Assembly (NCBI GenBank): GCA_022844565.1
Contig: JALHLK010000001.1
Span: 475,991-539,990, forward strand
Direction: 5' to 3'
DNA from: Saprospiraceae bacterium
GTDB lineage: Bacteria > Bacteroidota > Bacteroidia > Chitinophagales > Saprospiraceae
Length of the DNA stretch: 64,000 bases
In this document: positions 46,114-55,650 of the stretch, one piece after another
Position numbering within the stretch: the stretch's first letter is position 1
Layout of the letters: every line of letters starts with the position of its first letter
Translations under genes and position numbers: made by a program
The notes under the pieces: model-generated
The model's database searches: none
Seen by the model: only the letters and a program-made list of their open reading frames with translations
Told to the model about the DNA's origin: nothing

Positions 46114-47271
46114 ATGGTAAAATATATAAATTATAAAATGACAAATAGTAGTTACTTCGTTATCTTTTTTATTGCTTTATCGATATCTTCATGTAAAAGC
46201 AAAACGGACAACCTTCAAAGTTATGGAGGAACATATTTAAAAGATTTATACAAAGGGGATTTTAAAATTGGAGCAGCTTTAAATGCTGGACAAATTTTGG
46301 GAAGAGATTCTTTGGCCTTACCACTTATACCCCGAGAGTTTAATACAATAACTCCCGAAAACATCATGAAGTGCGAAGTAATACATCCTGAATGGAATAG
46401 ATATAATTTTGACTTATCAGATAAAATTGTTGATCTAAGTGCCAAAAATAAGATGTTTTTAGTAGGTCACACCCTCATTTGGCATAGTCAATTGTCACCC
46501 TTTGTAAGAAGAATAAAAAGTCCTGATTCACTAAAAATGTTTATGAAAGAGCATATAAGTACCATCACAAGTAGGTATAAAGGTAAAATCAATGGCTGGG
46601 ATGTAGTAAATGAAGCTCTGGAAGAAGATGGGACAATGCGCAAGTCTATTTTTTATAATTTATTGGGTGATGATTATATAGTAGAAGCATTTAGATTGGC
46701 TCAAGCGGCAGATCCTAAGTGCGAATTATACTATAATGATTACAACATTGAGCAACCTAAAAAGAGGGCTGGTGCCATTGAGATTATCAAAAAAATTCAA
46801 AAGGCAGGTGTTAGAATTGATGGCGTAGGAATACAAGGTCATTGGAGTATAAGAGGATTACCTTTTAAAGACATTGAAGAAAGTATTAAAGAGTTTTCGG
46901 CACTTGGGATAAAAGTGATGTTTACAGAATTGGATATAACAGTATTACCTAATCCTTGGGACTTAAGAGGTGCGGATGTAAATCAAAACTTCGAAAGCAA
47001 ACCAGAGATGAATCCATATCCGAAATCATTGCCAGATTCAGTACAAGTTGCTCTTGCTAACCAATATGGCACGCTGTTTGAGTTATTTTTAAAATATAAA
47101 GATAATGTGGATAGAGTAACATTTTGGGGTGTAGCCGATGGTAATAGTTGGTTAAACGGATGGCCAATTAGAGGTCGCACAAATTATCCTTTATTATTTG
47201 ATCGAAATTATAAACCTAAGCCTGCGTATTATAGGGTATCTAGCTTAAAAAAACTTAATAAAGGTGCTTAA
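46114..47271 (+). CDS. Glycoside hydrolase family 10 endo-beta-1,4-xylanase lipoprotein
   Basis: The lipobox is in 'FIALSISSCKSK'; an internal ATG at 46138 (MTNSSYFVIFFIALSISSC) gives the cleaner signal peptide and may be the real start. The GH10 barrel shows 'NTITPENIMKCEVIHPEWNRYNF', 'VGHTLIWHSQLSPFV', acid/base E167 in 'NGWDVVNEALEEDG', 'LYYNDYNIEQPKK', nucleophile E272 in 'VMFTELDITVLPNP' and 'VTFWGVADGNSWLNGWPIRGRTNYPLLFD' (numbered from 46114). It differs from the other GH10 enzyme by its lipid anchor. It opens the operon that continues with a GPH symporter (30 bases) and GH43. Confidence 0.95.
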   Translation: MVKYINYKMTNSSYFVIFFIALSISSCKSKTDNLQSYGGTYLKDLYKGDFKIGAALNAGQILGRDSLALPLIPREFNTITPENIMKCEVIHPEWNRYNFDLSDKIVDLSAKNKMFLVGHTLIWHSQLSPFVRRIKSPDSLKMFMKEHISTITSRYKGKINGWDVVNEALEEDGTMRKSIFYNLLGDDYIVEAFRLAQAADPKCELYYNDYNIEQPKKRAGAIEIIKKIQKAGVRIDGVGIQGHWSIRGLPFKDIEESIKEFSALGIKVMFTELDITVLPNPWDLRGADVNQNFESKPEMNPYPKSLPDSVQVALANQYGTLFELFLKYKDNVDRVTFWGVADGNSWLNGWPIRGRTNYPLLFDRNYKPKPAYYRVSSLKKLNKGA

Positions 47272-47301
47272 TTTTAGTAAATATTTAAAATACCAAATTA
47301 A

Positions 47302-48738
47302 ATGAATCAAGTCAGTCAAAAATTATCAGTACTAGAGAAAATAGGATACTCCTTAGGCGATTTAGCAGCCAATTTGGTATTTCAAACATTGATTACTTAT
47401 CTGGCATATTTCTACACTGATATATATGGATTGGACGCAAATCACGCGTCGGCTCTTATGCTAACAGTGGGTCTGATTGCTGCATTTGCTTTTAATCCTG
47501 TGATAGGAGCCTTGGCAGATAGGACAGAGTCAAAGTGGGGTAAATTTAGGCCTTGGATCCTTTGGACGGCTATACCTTTAGGAGTTATTGCGCTTTTAGC
47601 ATTTAGCACTCCAGATTTTTCCTATAAAGGTAAAGTGATTTATGCTGTGGTAACGTACACATTATTACTCCTATTTTATTCCGCTAATAACTTGCCTTAT
47701 TCAGCATTAAGCGGTGTGATTACAGGTGATATGAAAGAAAGGAACAGTATGTCTGCATACAGGTTTGTAGCTGTGATGTTTGCTCAATTTTTTGTACAAG
47801 TATTTATGTTGCCCATTATTATTGCAGCAGGGGGAGGCGATAAAGCGGTTGGAATAGAAAAAGTGATGACAGCTTTGGCCATCATAGGAACCATCATGTT
47901 AATCATAACGTTTTTGACTTCTAAAGAAAGGGTAACACCAAAACCAGAACAAAAGTCATCCTTAAAAGAAGATTTGGTAGATTTAAGCAAGAATAAGCCA
48001 TGGGTGATAATGCTCACGCTCACAACATTAATATTTATCACATTAGCAATGAAAGGAGGCTCCTATGTTTATTATTTTGAAAACTATGTAGATAAAGATA
48101 TTTTAGCATCATTCATTCAGCCTGTTACTCAATTCTTAAGTAATATTGGAATGAATTTTTTTGGTGAAGATCCTGTTTCAGCTGGTTTTGGACTTTTTAA
48201 TGCAGGAGGTATCATTTTTATGATTGTGGGTATCACCTTATCAAAAAATTTAGCAGACAAATACGGTAAACGAGATGTGTTTGGGATTGCCCTTGTTATA
48301 TCAACGCTTTTCATTACTATTTTTTACTTTTTCAGTCCTCAATCTGTTGGATTAATGTTCATGTCACAAATTTTACATGGCTTCTTTTATGGTATCACTA
48401 TTCCTTTACTTTGGGCTATGATTGCTGATGTGGCAGACTACAGTGAGTGGAAAAATAATCGGAGAGCAACTGCCATAATTTTTTCGGCTATGATGGTAGG
48501 TTTGAAGGTAGGCTTAAGTATTGGAAGTGCGCTAATAGCAAGTATACTAAACATATTCAAATATATACCAAATGCCGAAAATCAAACTGCTGAGGCGATA
48601 CAAGGTACAAAACTACTCGTAAGTATTTTTCCAAGTATTCCTTTTTTAATCGGAGCGGCACTACTGTTTTTATATGAAATTAATAAAGCAAAAGAAGTAC
48701 AAATAGAGCGTGAATTAACTGCAAGAAGATCAAATTAA
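47302..48738 (+). CDS. GPH-family (MFS) sugar:cation symporter
   Basis: The 478-residue protein has about 12 hydrophobic segments. Its N-terminus 'LSVLEKIGYSLGDLAANLVFQTLITYLAYFYTDIYGL' and the loop 'NPVIGALADRTESKWGKFRPWILWTAIPLG' are signatures of the glycoside-pentoside-hexuronide:cation symporters (XynB/XylP/YicJ type). 'LLWAMIADVADYSEWKNNRRATAIIFSAMMVGLKVGLSIG' is the conserved second-half motif. It should import xylosides, xylo-oligosaccharides or a hexuronide across the inner membrane. Position between GH10 and a signal-less GH43 supports xylo-oligosaccharide uptake followed by cytosolic cleavage. Confidence 0.92.
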   Translation: MNQVSQKLSVLEKIGYSLGDLAANLVFQTLITYLAYFYTDIYGLDANHASALMLTVGLIAAFAFNPVIGALADRTESKWGKFRPWILWTAIPLGVIALLAFSTPDFSYKGKVIYAVVTYTLLLLFYSANNLPYSALSGVITGDMKERNSMSAYRFVAVMFAQFFVQVFMLPIIIAAGGGDKAVGIEKVMTALAIIGTIMLIITFLTSKERVTPKPEQKSSLKEDLVDLSKNKPWVIMLTLTTLIFITLAMKGGSYVYYFENYVDKDILASFIQPVTQFLSNIGMNFFGEDPVSAGFGLFNAGGIIFMIVGITLSKNLADKYGKRDVFGIALVISTLFITIFYFFSPQSVGLMFMSQILHGFFYGITIPLLWAMIADVADYSEWKNNRRATAIIFSAMMVGLKVGLSIGSALIASILNIFKYIPNAENQTAEAIQGTKLLVSIFPSIPFLIGAALLFLYEINKAKEVQIERELTARRSN

Positions 48739-48766
48739 GAATTTTTTTTAAAATTGAATTACTATT

Positions 48767-49804
48767 ATGCCTGAAGAAAGTATTGATCATATCAATTTCC
48801 AAACCCTCAATGAAAAAGCAGTCTCTGCACCATTGGTAAGTCATATTTATACAGCTGATCCTTCAGCTCATGTTTTTAATGGGCGAATTTATATATATCC
48901 ATCTCATGATATAGATGCAGGTGAAGCTTTTGATGACCTCGGTAGTCATTTTGCGATGGAAGATTACCATGTACTTAGCATGGATCAGCCCAATGGAGAG
49001 GTAATGGACCACGGATGTGCTCTACATGTCAAGGATGTACCATGGGCAGAAAAACAAATGTGGGCTCCTGATGCCAATGAAAAAGACGGCAAATATTACT
49101 TGTTTTTTCCAGCTAAAGATTATGATGGGGTTTTTAGAATAGGGGTTGCAGTAAGTAATGCGCCTGAAGGACCATTTATTGCTGAACCTGAGCCAATAAA
49201 TGGGAGTTTCTCTATAGATCCCGCAGTATTTAAGGATGATGATGGGACTTATTTTATGTATTTTGGAGGAATTTGGGGTGGGCAATTGCAGCGTTGGAGA
49301 GACGGTAGATTTAATGCATTAGATCCTGAAAGTCCTACAGCCCATTTGCCCGCTGATTATGAACCCGCATTATGCCCAAAGGTTGCTAAACTAAGAGATG
49401 ACTTACTTGATTTTACAGAAGAAGCTATAGATTTGATGATCTTAGATGAAAATGGACAACCATTGCTTAATGGAGATAACGAGAGAAGATTTTTTGAAGC
49501 TGCTTGGATGCACAAATACAATGATAAGTATTACTTTTCTTACAGTACGGGTGATACACATTTTATTTGTTATGCAATGGGCGATAATCCCTATGGACCT
49601 TTTACCTACAGTGGTAAAATTTTAAACCCAGTAGTTGGATGGACCTCACATCACTCCATTTGCGAATTTGAAGGAAAATGGTATCTTTTTTATCATGACT
49701 CCAGCTTGTCAGAAGGAATAACACACCTCAGATCCGTAAAAATGGTAGAAATTAAATATGATTCTTATGGGCATATTATCACTATCGATCCATATGATAA
49801 ATAA
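48767..49804 (+). CDS. Cytosolic GH43 beta-xylosidase/alpha-L-arabinofuranosidase
   Basis: The protein has no signal peptide. The five-bladed propeller starts 'SHIYTADPSAHVFNGRIYIYPSHDID' with the catalytic base D31. The pKa-modulating D151 lies in 'GSFSIDPAVFKDDDG' and the acid E244 in 'RRFFEAAWMHKYNDKYYFSYSTGD'. The end 'GWTSHHSICEFEGKWYLFYHDSSLS' holds the usual metal-binding His. GH43 members of this length (345 residues) without an extra domain are mainly exo-beta-xylosidases or arabinofuranosidases. Cytosolic location next to the GPH symporter implies it splits imported xylo-oligosaccharides. It is 28 bases after the symporter gene. Confidence 0.92.
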   Translation: MPEESIDHINFQTLNEKAVSAPLVSHIYTADPSAHVFNGRIYIYPSHDIDAGEAFDDLGSHFAMEDYHVLSMDQPNGEVMDHGCALHVKDVPWAEKQMWAPDANEKDGKYYLFFPAKDYDGVFRIGVAVSNAPEGPFIAEPEPINGSFSIDPAVFKDDDGTYFMYFGGIWGGQLQRWRDGRFNALDPESPTAHLPADYEPALCPKVAKLRDDLLDFTEEAIDLMILDENGQPLLNGDNERRFFEAAWMHKYNDKYYFSYSTGDTHFICYAMGDNPYGPFTYSGKILNPVVGWTSHHSICEFEGKWYLFYHDSSLSEGITHLRSVKMVEIKYDSYGHIITIDPYDK

Positions 49805-49834
49805 TTTGTAGTTAATAAAGTAAAAAATAAAATT

Positions 49835-50575
49835 GTGAATAAAGTAATTATTATAACAGGGGGCTCATCAGGTTTAGGACTTGCCACAGCACAATTATTG
49901 CATAGACAAGGTAATAAAGTCATTATTACAGGCCGTGATTTTGAAAAACTTCAGCAAGCAGCGTCATTAATAGGAGAAGGATGTGCGTATTTTGCTCTTG
50001 ATATGGTTAATGAAACAGAAATTGCTCCTTTTGTTGCTGGCATAATTCAGAAATACGGTCAAATTGATGCCTTAGTAAATAATGCTGGTATTAATTCAAA
50101 AAAGCCATTTTTGGATGTTACTAATGAAGATTTTGAGAATATCATGAAGGTTAATACCACCAGTGTTTTTACTTTGACACGCGAAGTCGTAAGGTATATG
50201 GAAAATCAAGAAAGCAGGGGTACAGTTGTAAATATAAGCTCAATGGCTGCTCAATATGGTATACCTTATGTAATCGCTTACACAGCATCTAAGACGGCCA
50301 TAGAAGGTATGACAAGAGCACTTGCAGTTGAGCTAGGACCGAAGGGGATAAGAGTCAATGCAGTTGCTCCTGGTTTTATCAAAACTCCCATGTCTGCAAA
50401 AGCTTTAGATAGCGATCCCGACAGGAAAAATAAAGTTTTATCTAGAACACCCATGGGAATATTGGGAGAACCCATTGACATTGCTAATGCCATTTCTTTT
50501 CTTATATCAGATGCCGCTAAATTTATAAATGGTGTGATATTAAAAGTCGATGGTGGCAATTCTATTGGCTTTTAA
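49835..50575 (+). CDS. Short-chain dehydrogenase/reductase, probable fructuronate/mannonate oxidoreductase
   Basis: It starts with GTG at 49835, 30 bases after GH43. The classical SDR features are present: cofactor loop 'TGGSSGLGLATAQLL', 'NNAGINSKKPF', the catalytic Ser in 'VVNISSMAAQ', and YxxxK in 'YVIAYTASKTAIEG', with the end 'FINGVILKVDGG'. The next gene is mannonate dehydratase. In Bacteroidota an SDR commonly replaces UxuB in reducing D-fructuronate to D-mannonate, so this role is inferred from position. Other sugar-acid substrates are possible. Confidence 0.88.
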   Translation: MNKVIIITGGSSGLGLATAQLLHRQGNKVIITGRDFEKLQQAASLIGEGCAYFALDMVNETEIAPFVAGIIQKYGQIDALVNNAGINSKKPFLDVTNEDFENIMKVNTTSVFTLTREVVRYMENQESRGTVVNISSMAAQYGIPYVIAYTASKTAIEGMTRALAVELGPKGIRVNAVAPGFIKTPMSAKALDSDPDRKNKVLSRTPMGILGEPIDIANAISFLISDAAKFINGVILKVDGGNSIGF

Positions 50576-50611
50576 AGAAGAACCAGTATTAATGAAGATA
50601 AAAATTTGCTT

Positions 50612-51781
50612 ATGAATAGGATGATACAATGTATGCGTTGGTTTGGCTACAATGATAGTGTAAGCCTTTCGGACATCAGACAAGCAGGCTGTGAAGGTGT
50701 AGTTAGCGCCCTTCATACTTTTAAACCGGGTGAAATATGGCCTTATGAAGCTATTATCAATTATAAAAAAGATATAGAAAGCCATGGAATGACTTGGGAG
50801 GTAGTAGAAAGTTTGCCTGTACATGATCATATTAAGTTGGGGTATGATGATCGAGATGTTTTGATTGAAAACTATATTGAATCATTAAAAAACTTGAGTA
50901 AGGCAGGTATTTATACCATTACATACAATTTTATGCCATTATTAGATTGGTTAAGGACGGATGTTTCTTTTAAGCGGGAAGATGGCTCTGAGATTTTGTA
51001 TTTTAAAAAATTGGACTACCAAGCTTTTGACCTCTTTATTCTTGAGCGTCAAAATGCACACTTTGATTATCAGTCAGAGGAACTTAAAATTGTTACCGAT
51101 TATTATAATGATCTTTCTGTTGAATATATAGAGCAGCTGAAAAGTAATCTTCTGCTCGCATTACCTGGTTCAACTGAAGACTTTACACTCAATTACATAA
51201 AAGAAAAAGTAAAGGAATACGGAACAGTTACTAAAAAAGCGATGAAGGAAAATCTCCTATATTTTTTAAATAAGATATGCCCTGTAGCTGATGACTTACA
51301 TATAAAATTAGCAATACATCCTGATGATCCACCTTTTAGTGTTTTTGGTTTAAATCGAATTGTTTGTACTTCTGAAGATTGTCGAGATATCTTCGAAGGG
51401 GCAAATTTCAAAAGTAATGGATTATGCTTTTGCACTGGGTCATTTGGTGCAAGAAAGGACAATGATCTTATTGCGATGGTAAATGAATTTGCTCATAGAA
51501 TTAATTTTTTGCACCTTAGGAATACCAAAAGACTTGAAAACGGTGACTTTTTTGAAGCTAATCACTTAGAAGGCGATGCTAATTTTTACCAAATTATAAA
51601 TTCAGTTTTGAAGTTATCGAAAGAGCAAAGCAGGCGAATACCGATGCGGCCTGACCATGGTGCAAAAATTTTAGATGATTTTAATAAGAAAAGCTACCCT
51701 GGATATTCGGCAATAGGCAGACTAAAGGGTTTGGCTGAACTAAGAGGATTGGAGTATGCATTGATAGCTGGAAGCGAATAA
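50612..51781 (+). CDS. uxuA: Mannonate dehydratase
   Basis: The protein matches UxuA throughout: 'MRWFGYNDSVSLSDIRQAGCEGVVSALHTFKPGEIWP' at the start, 'VVESLPVHDHIKLG', 'TITYNFMPLLDWLRTD', 'LAIHPDDPPFSVFGLNRIVCTSED', 'LCFCTGSFGARKDNDL', 'INFLHLRNTKRLENGDFFEANHLEGD' and 'RPDHGAKILDD', which contain the metal-binding His, Cys and Asp residues. It dehydrates D-mannonate to 2-keto-3-deoxygluconate in the glucuronate pathway. I chose the ATG at 50612 over a TTG at 50606; an ATG at 50621 is also possible. It ends the GH10-GPH-GH43-SDR operon. Confidence 0.94.
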   Translation: MNRMIQCMRWFGYNDSVSLSDIRQAGCEGVVSALHTFKPGEIWPYEAIINYKKDIESHGMTWEVVESLPVHDHIKLGYDDRDVLIENYIESLKNLSKAGIYTITYNFMPLLDWLRTDVSFKREDGSEILYFKKLDYQAFDLFILERQNAHFDYQSEELKIVTDYYNDLSVEYIEQLKSNLLLALPGSTEDFTLNYIKEKVKEYGTVTKKAMKENLLYFLNKICPVADDLHIKLAIHPDDPPFSVFGLNRIVCTSEDCRDIFEGANFKSNGLCFCTGSFGARKDNDLIAMVNEFAHRINFLHLRNTKRLENGDFFEANHLEGDANFYQIINSVLKLSKEQSRRIPMRPDHGAKILDDFNKKSYPGYSAIGRLKGLAELRGLEYALIAGSE

Positions 51782-51891
51782 TAAGTTTTATAATAAAAAT
51801 TTTAATCTAAAAATAATGATATTAATAAATTAAGCACCAACTTTGTCATCTTAGAAAATCAAATTTCAATTAACACTATGAAAATCTTAAA

Positions 51892-51928
51892 ATTAATATT
51901 GTAGTATTGACAATATTAATTAACTTTG
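51892..51928 (+). promoter_or_regulatory. Promoter and 29-bp inverted-repeat operator of the Nudix-type regulator/xylBA operon
   Basis: A perfect inverted repeat, ATTAATATTGT (51892-51902), 7-base spacer, ACAATATTAAT (51910-51920), overlays the -33 TTG box (51899-51901). It ends directly before TAACTTTG (51921-51928), an exact TAnnTTTG -7 box 19 bases from the TTG. The layout suggests repression by a dimer, most likely the product of the gene that follows. Confidence 0.8.
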
Positions 51929-51959
51929 CACAGTATTTTTTAATTTTTCAAATATAGCG

Positions 51960-52703
51960 TTGGATCCACAAACAGAAATTGATATCGACAACTATGCCAT
52001 TACCTTAGCACAGCCCAATCCTGCAGATTATATAATATCTAATATCTCTGTAGATTGTTCTATTTTTGGATTTGAGGACTCTAAATTAAAGTTATTATTA
52101 ATACAACATGGCAGAGGACCAATGATATCACAGTGGGCCTTGCCTGGTGATTATTTGGCCAAGGATATGGATTTAAATACAATGCCAATAGAAGTATTAA
52201 AAAGATTAACTGGATTAAACGACGTATACGTAGAACAATTAGGTGCTTTTGGAGATCTGAATAGGGTAGATTATCGCAGAGTTGTCACTATAGCATATTA
52301 TGCATTAATTAGTCCAAGAAAGTTTGAACTAAAAATTGGAGAAGGCGCTAGCAATGTGGCTTGGTTCGATATAGACCAAATCCCCACACTAATTTTTGAT
52401 CATAATTTGATTGTGCAAAAATCGCTTGAACGTATAAGGCAAGACATAAAAATACATCCGATTGGCTTCGAATTATTACCCAAAAAATTTACACTTACGA
52501 ATATACAAAGACTGTATGAGGAAATATCAGGTATTAAGCTTGATACAAGAAACTTCAGAAGGAAAATTTTAGCTACGGGTATTTTGACAAATCTCAATGA
52601 AGTTGATAGCACTGTGCCTTACAGGGCTCCGGCTTTATTTGCATTTGACCAAGAAAAATATAACAAATATAAAGAAGAAGGATATTTTATTGAATTGATT
52701 TAG
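51960..52703 (+). CDS. Nudix-domain transcriptional regulator (NrtR/AraR-like) of pentose use
   Basis: The start is TTG at 51960, since no ATG lies between the upstream in-frame stop (51921) and the conserved region. The N-terminal Nudix fold ('ISVDCSIFGFEDSKLKLLLIQHGRG', 'WALPGDYLAKDMDLNTMPIEVLKRLTGL') lacks the catalytic REUXEE residues, so it is a ligand sensor. The C-terminal winged helix ('LLPKKFTLTNIQRLYEEISGIKLDTRNFRRKILATGIL') matches NrtR-family DNA-binding domains. Bacteroidota members, such as Bacteroides AraR, control arabinose or xylose genes. XylB starts 4 bases after its stop, so xylose or arabinose sensing is likely. Confidence 0.88.
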   Translation: MDPQTEIDIDNYAITLAQPNPADYIISNISVDCSIFGFEDSKLKLLLIQHGRGPMISQWALPGDYLAKDMDLNTMPIEVLKRLTGLNDVYVEQLGAFGDLNRVDYRRVVTIAYYALISPRKFELKIGEGASNVAWFDIDQIPTLIFDHNLIVQKSLERIRQDIKIHPIGFELLPKKFTLTNIQRLYEEISGIKLDTRNFRRKILATGILTNLNEVDSTVPYRAPALFAFDQEKYNKYKEEGYFIELI

Positions 52704-52707
52704 TATT

Positions 52708-54189
52708 ATGATAGCATTAGGTATAGATTTAGGAAGTTCGTCAGTAAAAGTTTCATTGGTTGAAGTTGATTCACTAAAAGTTATAGGTTCATCTAAATAT
52801 CCAGAAAATGAAATGCAAATTGATAGTTCGCAATCTGGATGGGCTGAGCAAAACCCTCAGTTGTGGTGGGATTATATAGTAAAAGCTATTCAGAATATAT
52901 TGTCTTCTACCAATACCAACCCCAACAAGGTAAAGTCAATAGGCATTTCCTATCAGATGCACGGCCTTGTAATAGTAGATAAGGATGGGAATCCGATTCG
53001 CCCGTCGATAATCTGGTGTGACAGTAGGGCAGTGCAATCAGGTGCAATTATGACGGATGCCATCGGTGAAAACATTGTAAGAAATAATTTATTAAACAAT
53101 TTAGGTAACTTCACAGCAGCAAAGTTGTTTTGGGTCAAATTGCATGAAAAACATAATTTCGATAGAATCCATAAAGTAATGTTGCCTGGAGATTTTATTG
53201 CTTTTAAAATGAGCAATGAATATACCTCTACCTATTCTGGTATGTCAGAGGGTATTTTCTATGATTTTAAAAACGGCACTTTGTCACCTAAAGTTTTAGA
53301 AGTTCTAGACATAGATGAAAATAAATTTCCTATACTCGGAGAAAGCTTTGCTCCACTGAGCTTTACCAATTCAGAATTTGAAAGATTGACAGGTATCCAA
53401 TTGGGTACCCCGATATCTTACCGTGCAGGTGATCAACCTAATAATGCACTAGCACTTGGAATTTTAGAAAAAGGCCAAGCCGCAGGTACAGGTGGTACAT
53501 CAGGTGTAATATATGCGGTAAGCGATAAAGTCAATTACGATGCTCAATCCCGTGTTAATACCTTTGCTCACGTCAATCATACTCATCTTGATCCTCATTT
53601 GGGCACCCTTTTATGCATTAACGGAACAGGTATCTTGTACAATTGGATAAAGAGCAATTTTTTTGCAGACAAAACCTATTTTGAGTGTGAACAAATAGCA
53701 CAATCGGTTGCTCTAGGCGCAGATGGTTTAAATTTTTATCCTTTTGGTAATGGTGCAGAACGTATGTTTTCCAACAAGTTAATTAATAGTTCTATACAAG
53801 GTATTGATTTTAACAGGCATAACAAAACGCACATAGTTAGAGCGGGTCTAGAAGGTATTGCTTTTTCTTTTGTATACGGTCTAGAGATTTTACGAAGTTT
53901 GGGCATAACTTTAAACTACATGAAAGTAGGAAATGATAATTTATTTCAATCAAAAGTTTTCGCCCAATCATTAGCCGATGCTGGAAATATAAGTATTGAT
54001 GTCATCGAAACAACAGGATCTGTCGGAGCAGCTATCGGTAGCGCATATGGTGCAGGCTTAATCCCTGTCTTGGCAGATGGTTTTAAAAATTTAACCACAG
54101 TCAATCAATTTATTCCGACCAATCAAAACAACAACATCCAAGAAATCTATTCAAAATGGAAAAATAATTTAATTAATATAATAGAATAA
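52708..54189 (+). CDS. xylB: Xylulokinase
   Basis: This FGGY carbohydrate kinase of 493 residues has the phosphate-1 motif '[18 protein letters not shown]', the sugar site '[31 protein letters not shown]', the hinge '[32 protein letters not shown]' with the catalytic Asp region, '[14 protein letters not shown]', and the adenosine motif '[13 protein letters not shown]'. MHG and WCDSRA are typical of D-xylulose kinases. It phosphorylates D-xylulose to xylulose 5-phosphate in the cytosol. It is tightly packed between the regulator (4 bases) and xylose isomerase (7 bases), forming one operon. Confidence 0.95.
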   Translation: MIALGIDLGSSSVKVSLVEVDSLKVIGSSKYPENEMQIDSSQSGWAEQNPQLWWDYIVKAIQNILSSTNTNPNKVKSIGISYQMHGLVIVDKDGNPIRPSIIWCDSRAVQSGAIMTDAIGENIVRNNLLNNLGNFTAAKLFWVKLHEKHNFDRIHKVMLPGDFIAFKMSNEYTSTYSGMSEGIFYDFKNGTLSPKVLEVLDIDENKFPILGESFAPLSFTNSEFERLTGIQLGTPISYRAGDQPNNALALGILEKGQAAGTGGTSGVIYAVSDKVNYDAQSRVNTFAHVNHTHLDPHLGTLLCINGTGILYNWIKSNFFADKTYFECEQIAQSVALGADGLNFYPFGNGAERMFSNKLINSSIQGIDFNRHNKTHIVRAGLEGIAFSFVYGLEILRSLGITLNYMKVGNDNLFQSKVFAQSLADAGNISIDVIETTGSVGAAIGSAYGAGLIPVLADGFKNLTTVNQFIPTNQNNNIQEIYSKWKNNLINIIE

Positions 54190-54196
54190 AAACAAC

Positions 54197-55522
54197 ATGG
54201 CATTACTAGGAAGTAGAGAGTATTTCAAAGGTATCGGAGAAATCAAGTTTGAGGGTAAAGCTTCAAAAAACCCTTTGGCGTTTAAATATTATGATAAAAA
54301 CCAGGTAGTAGCCGGTAAATCAATGGCTGATCATTTCAGATATGCTATTGCGTATTGGCACAGCTTCTGTGGTGGTGGTGGTGATCCATTTGGTGGTAAT
54401 ACGAGGCCAATGCCTTGGTTAGAAGCATCAGACGCCATTCAGAGAGCAAAAGATAAGGCTGATGCTGCATTTGAGTTTATCACAAAAATAGGTGCGGACT
54501 TTTATTGTTTTCATGATTTTGATCTTATTGACGAAGGAGATTCTATTAGCGAGTCAGAGTCAAGGCTCAACGCCATTACGGATTATCTATCTGAAAAGCA
54601 AAAAGCAAGTGGAGTACAATTGTTGTGGGGTACAGCCAATCTTTTTGGTCACGCAAGGTATATGAATGGTGCTGCAACTAATCCAGACTTTAAGGTAGTC
54701 GCACACGCTAGTCTTCAAGTTAAAAACGCATTGGATGCAACCATCAAGTTAGATGGACAAAATTATGTCTTTTGGGGAGGAAGAGAGGGATATATGTCAC
54801 TTCTCAATACCAATATGAAAAAAGAATTGGACCATATGGCTCAATTCCTGATCAATGCAAGAGACTATGCAAGAAGCCAAGGATTTAAAGGATATTTTTT
54901 CCTAGAACCAAAACCAATGGAACCATCAAAACATCAATACGATTTTGATTCGGCTACCTGTTTGAACTTCCTTCGTGAATATGGCTTAATGGATGATTTT
55001 AAATTGAATATTGAAGTAAACCACGCAACCTTGGCTCAGCACACTTTTGAGCATGAATTGCAAGTAGCTGCAGACGCTGGTGCATTAGGTAGCATTGACG
55101 CAAACCGAGGAGACTATCAAAATGGCTGGGATACAGATCAGTTTCCCATTAACCTCACAGAACTCACTGAAGCTATGCTAGTCATTCTGCAATCAGGCGG
55201 CTTAAAAGGTGGAGGTGTGAATTTTGATGCCAAAATCAGACGAAATTCTACTGACATGGAGGATATCTTCCACGCACACATCGGTGGTATGGACGCATTT
55301 GCACGTGCTTTGATCACAGCAGATGCGATACTTACAGATTCTGATTACTCCAAGTTAAAAGCAGAAAGGTATAGCAGTTTTAATAGTGAAAATGGTCTTG
55401 CTTTCGAAAGTGGCAAATTGAGCATCATCGACATGGCAAACATTGCTAAGACTCAAGGGCATATTGATCAAAAGAGCGGTAAGCAAGAACTTTTTGAGAA
55501 TATATTAAATCAATTTATCTGA
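54197..55522 (+). CDS. xylA: Xylose isomerase
   Basis: The sequence is a canonical class II XylA of 441 residues: '[22 protein letters not shown]', '[20 protein letters not shown]', catalytic His and Asp in '[16 protein letters not shown]', '[22 protein letters not shown]', '[17 protein letters not shown]', metal-binding '[18 protein letters not shown]', '[36 protein letters not shown]' and '[28 protein letters not shown]'. It interconverts D-xylose and D-xylulose with two divalent metals. It is the last gene of the regulator-xylB-xylA operon and is followed by two hairpins. Confidence 0.97.
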   Translation: MALLGSREYFKGIGEIKFEGKASKNPLAFKYYDKNQVVAGKSMADHFRYAIAYWHSFCGGGGDPFGGNTRPMPWLEASDAIQRAKDKADAAFEFITKIGADFYCFHDFDLIDEGDSISESESRLNAITDYLSEKQKASGVQLLWGTANLFGHARYMNGAATNPDFKVVAHASLQVKNALDATIKLDGQNYVFWGGREGYMSLLNTNMKKELDHMAQFLINARDYARSQGFKGYFFLEPKPMEPSKHQYDFDSATCLNFLREYGLMDDFKLNIEVNHATLAQHTFEHELQVAADAGALGSIDANRGDYQNGWDTDQFPINLTELTEAMLVILQSGGLKGGGVNFDAKIRRNSTDMEDIFHAHIGGMDAFARALITADAILTDSDYSKLKAERYSSFNSENGLAFESGKLSIIDMANIAKTQGHIDQKSGKQELFENILNQFI

Positions 55523-55528
55523 TAGTTA

Positions 55529-55568
55529 TTTAACCTGTTTGACTTGACTATCTCACAAACCGGTTAAA
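55529..55568 (+). terminator. First hairpin after xylA
   Basis: TTTAACCTGTTTG (55529-55541) pairs with CAAACCGGTTAAA (55556-55568), with one internal mismatch. There is no strong T run, so it may be a 3'-end stabilising hairpin ahead of the true terminator at 55602. Confidence 0.6.
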
Positions 55569-55601
55569 CAAGATGTAATGTTTTTTAATAGATTTTATTT
55601 T

Positions 55602-55636
55602 TGGCTTTCTTCCTTTGGTCGAAAGCCATTTTTTTT
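55602..55636 (+). terminator. Rho-independent terminator of the xyl operon
   Basis: TGGCTTTC (55602-55609) pairs with GAAAGCCA (55621-55628) across an 11-base loop and is followed by eight T residues, 80 bases after the xylA stop. Confidence 0.82.
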
Positions 55637-55650
55637 GCTTTGTACCCAAG

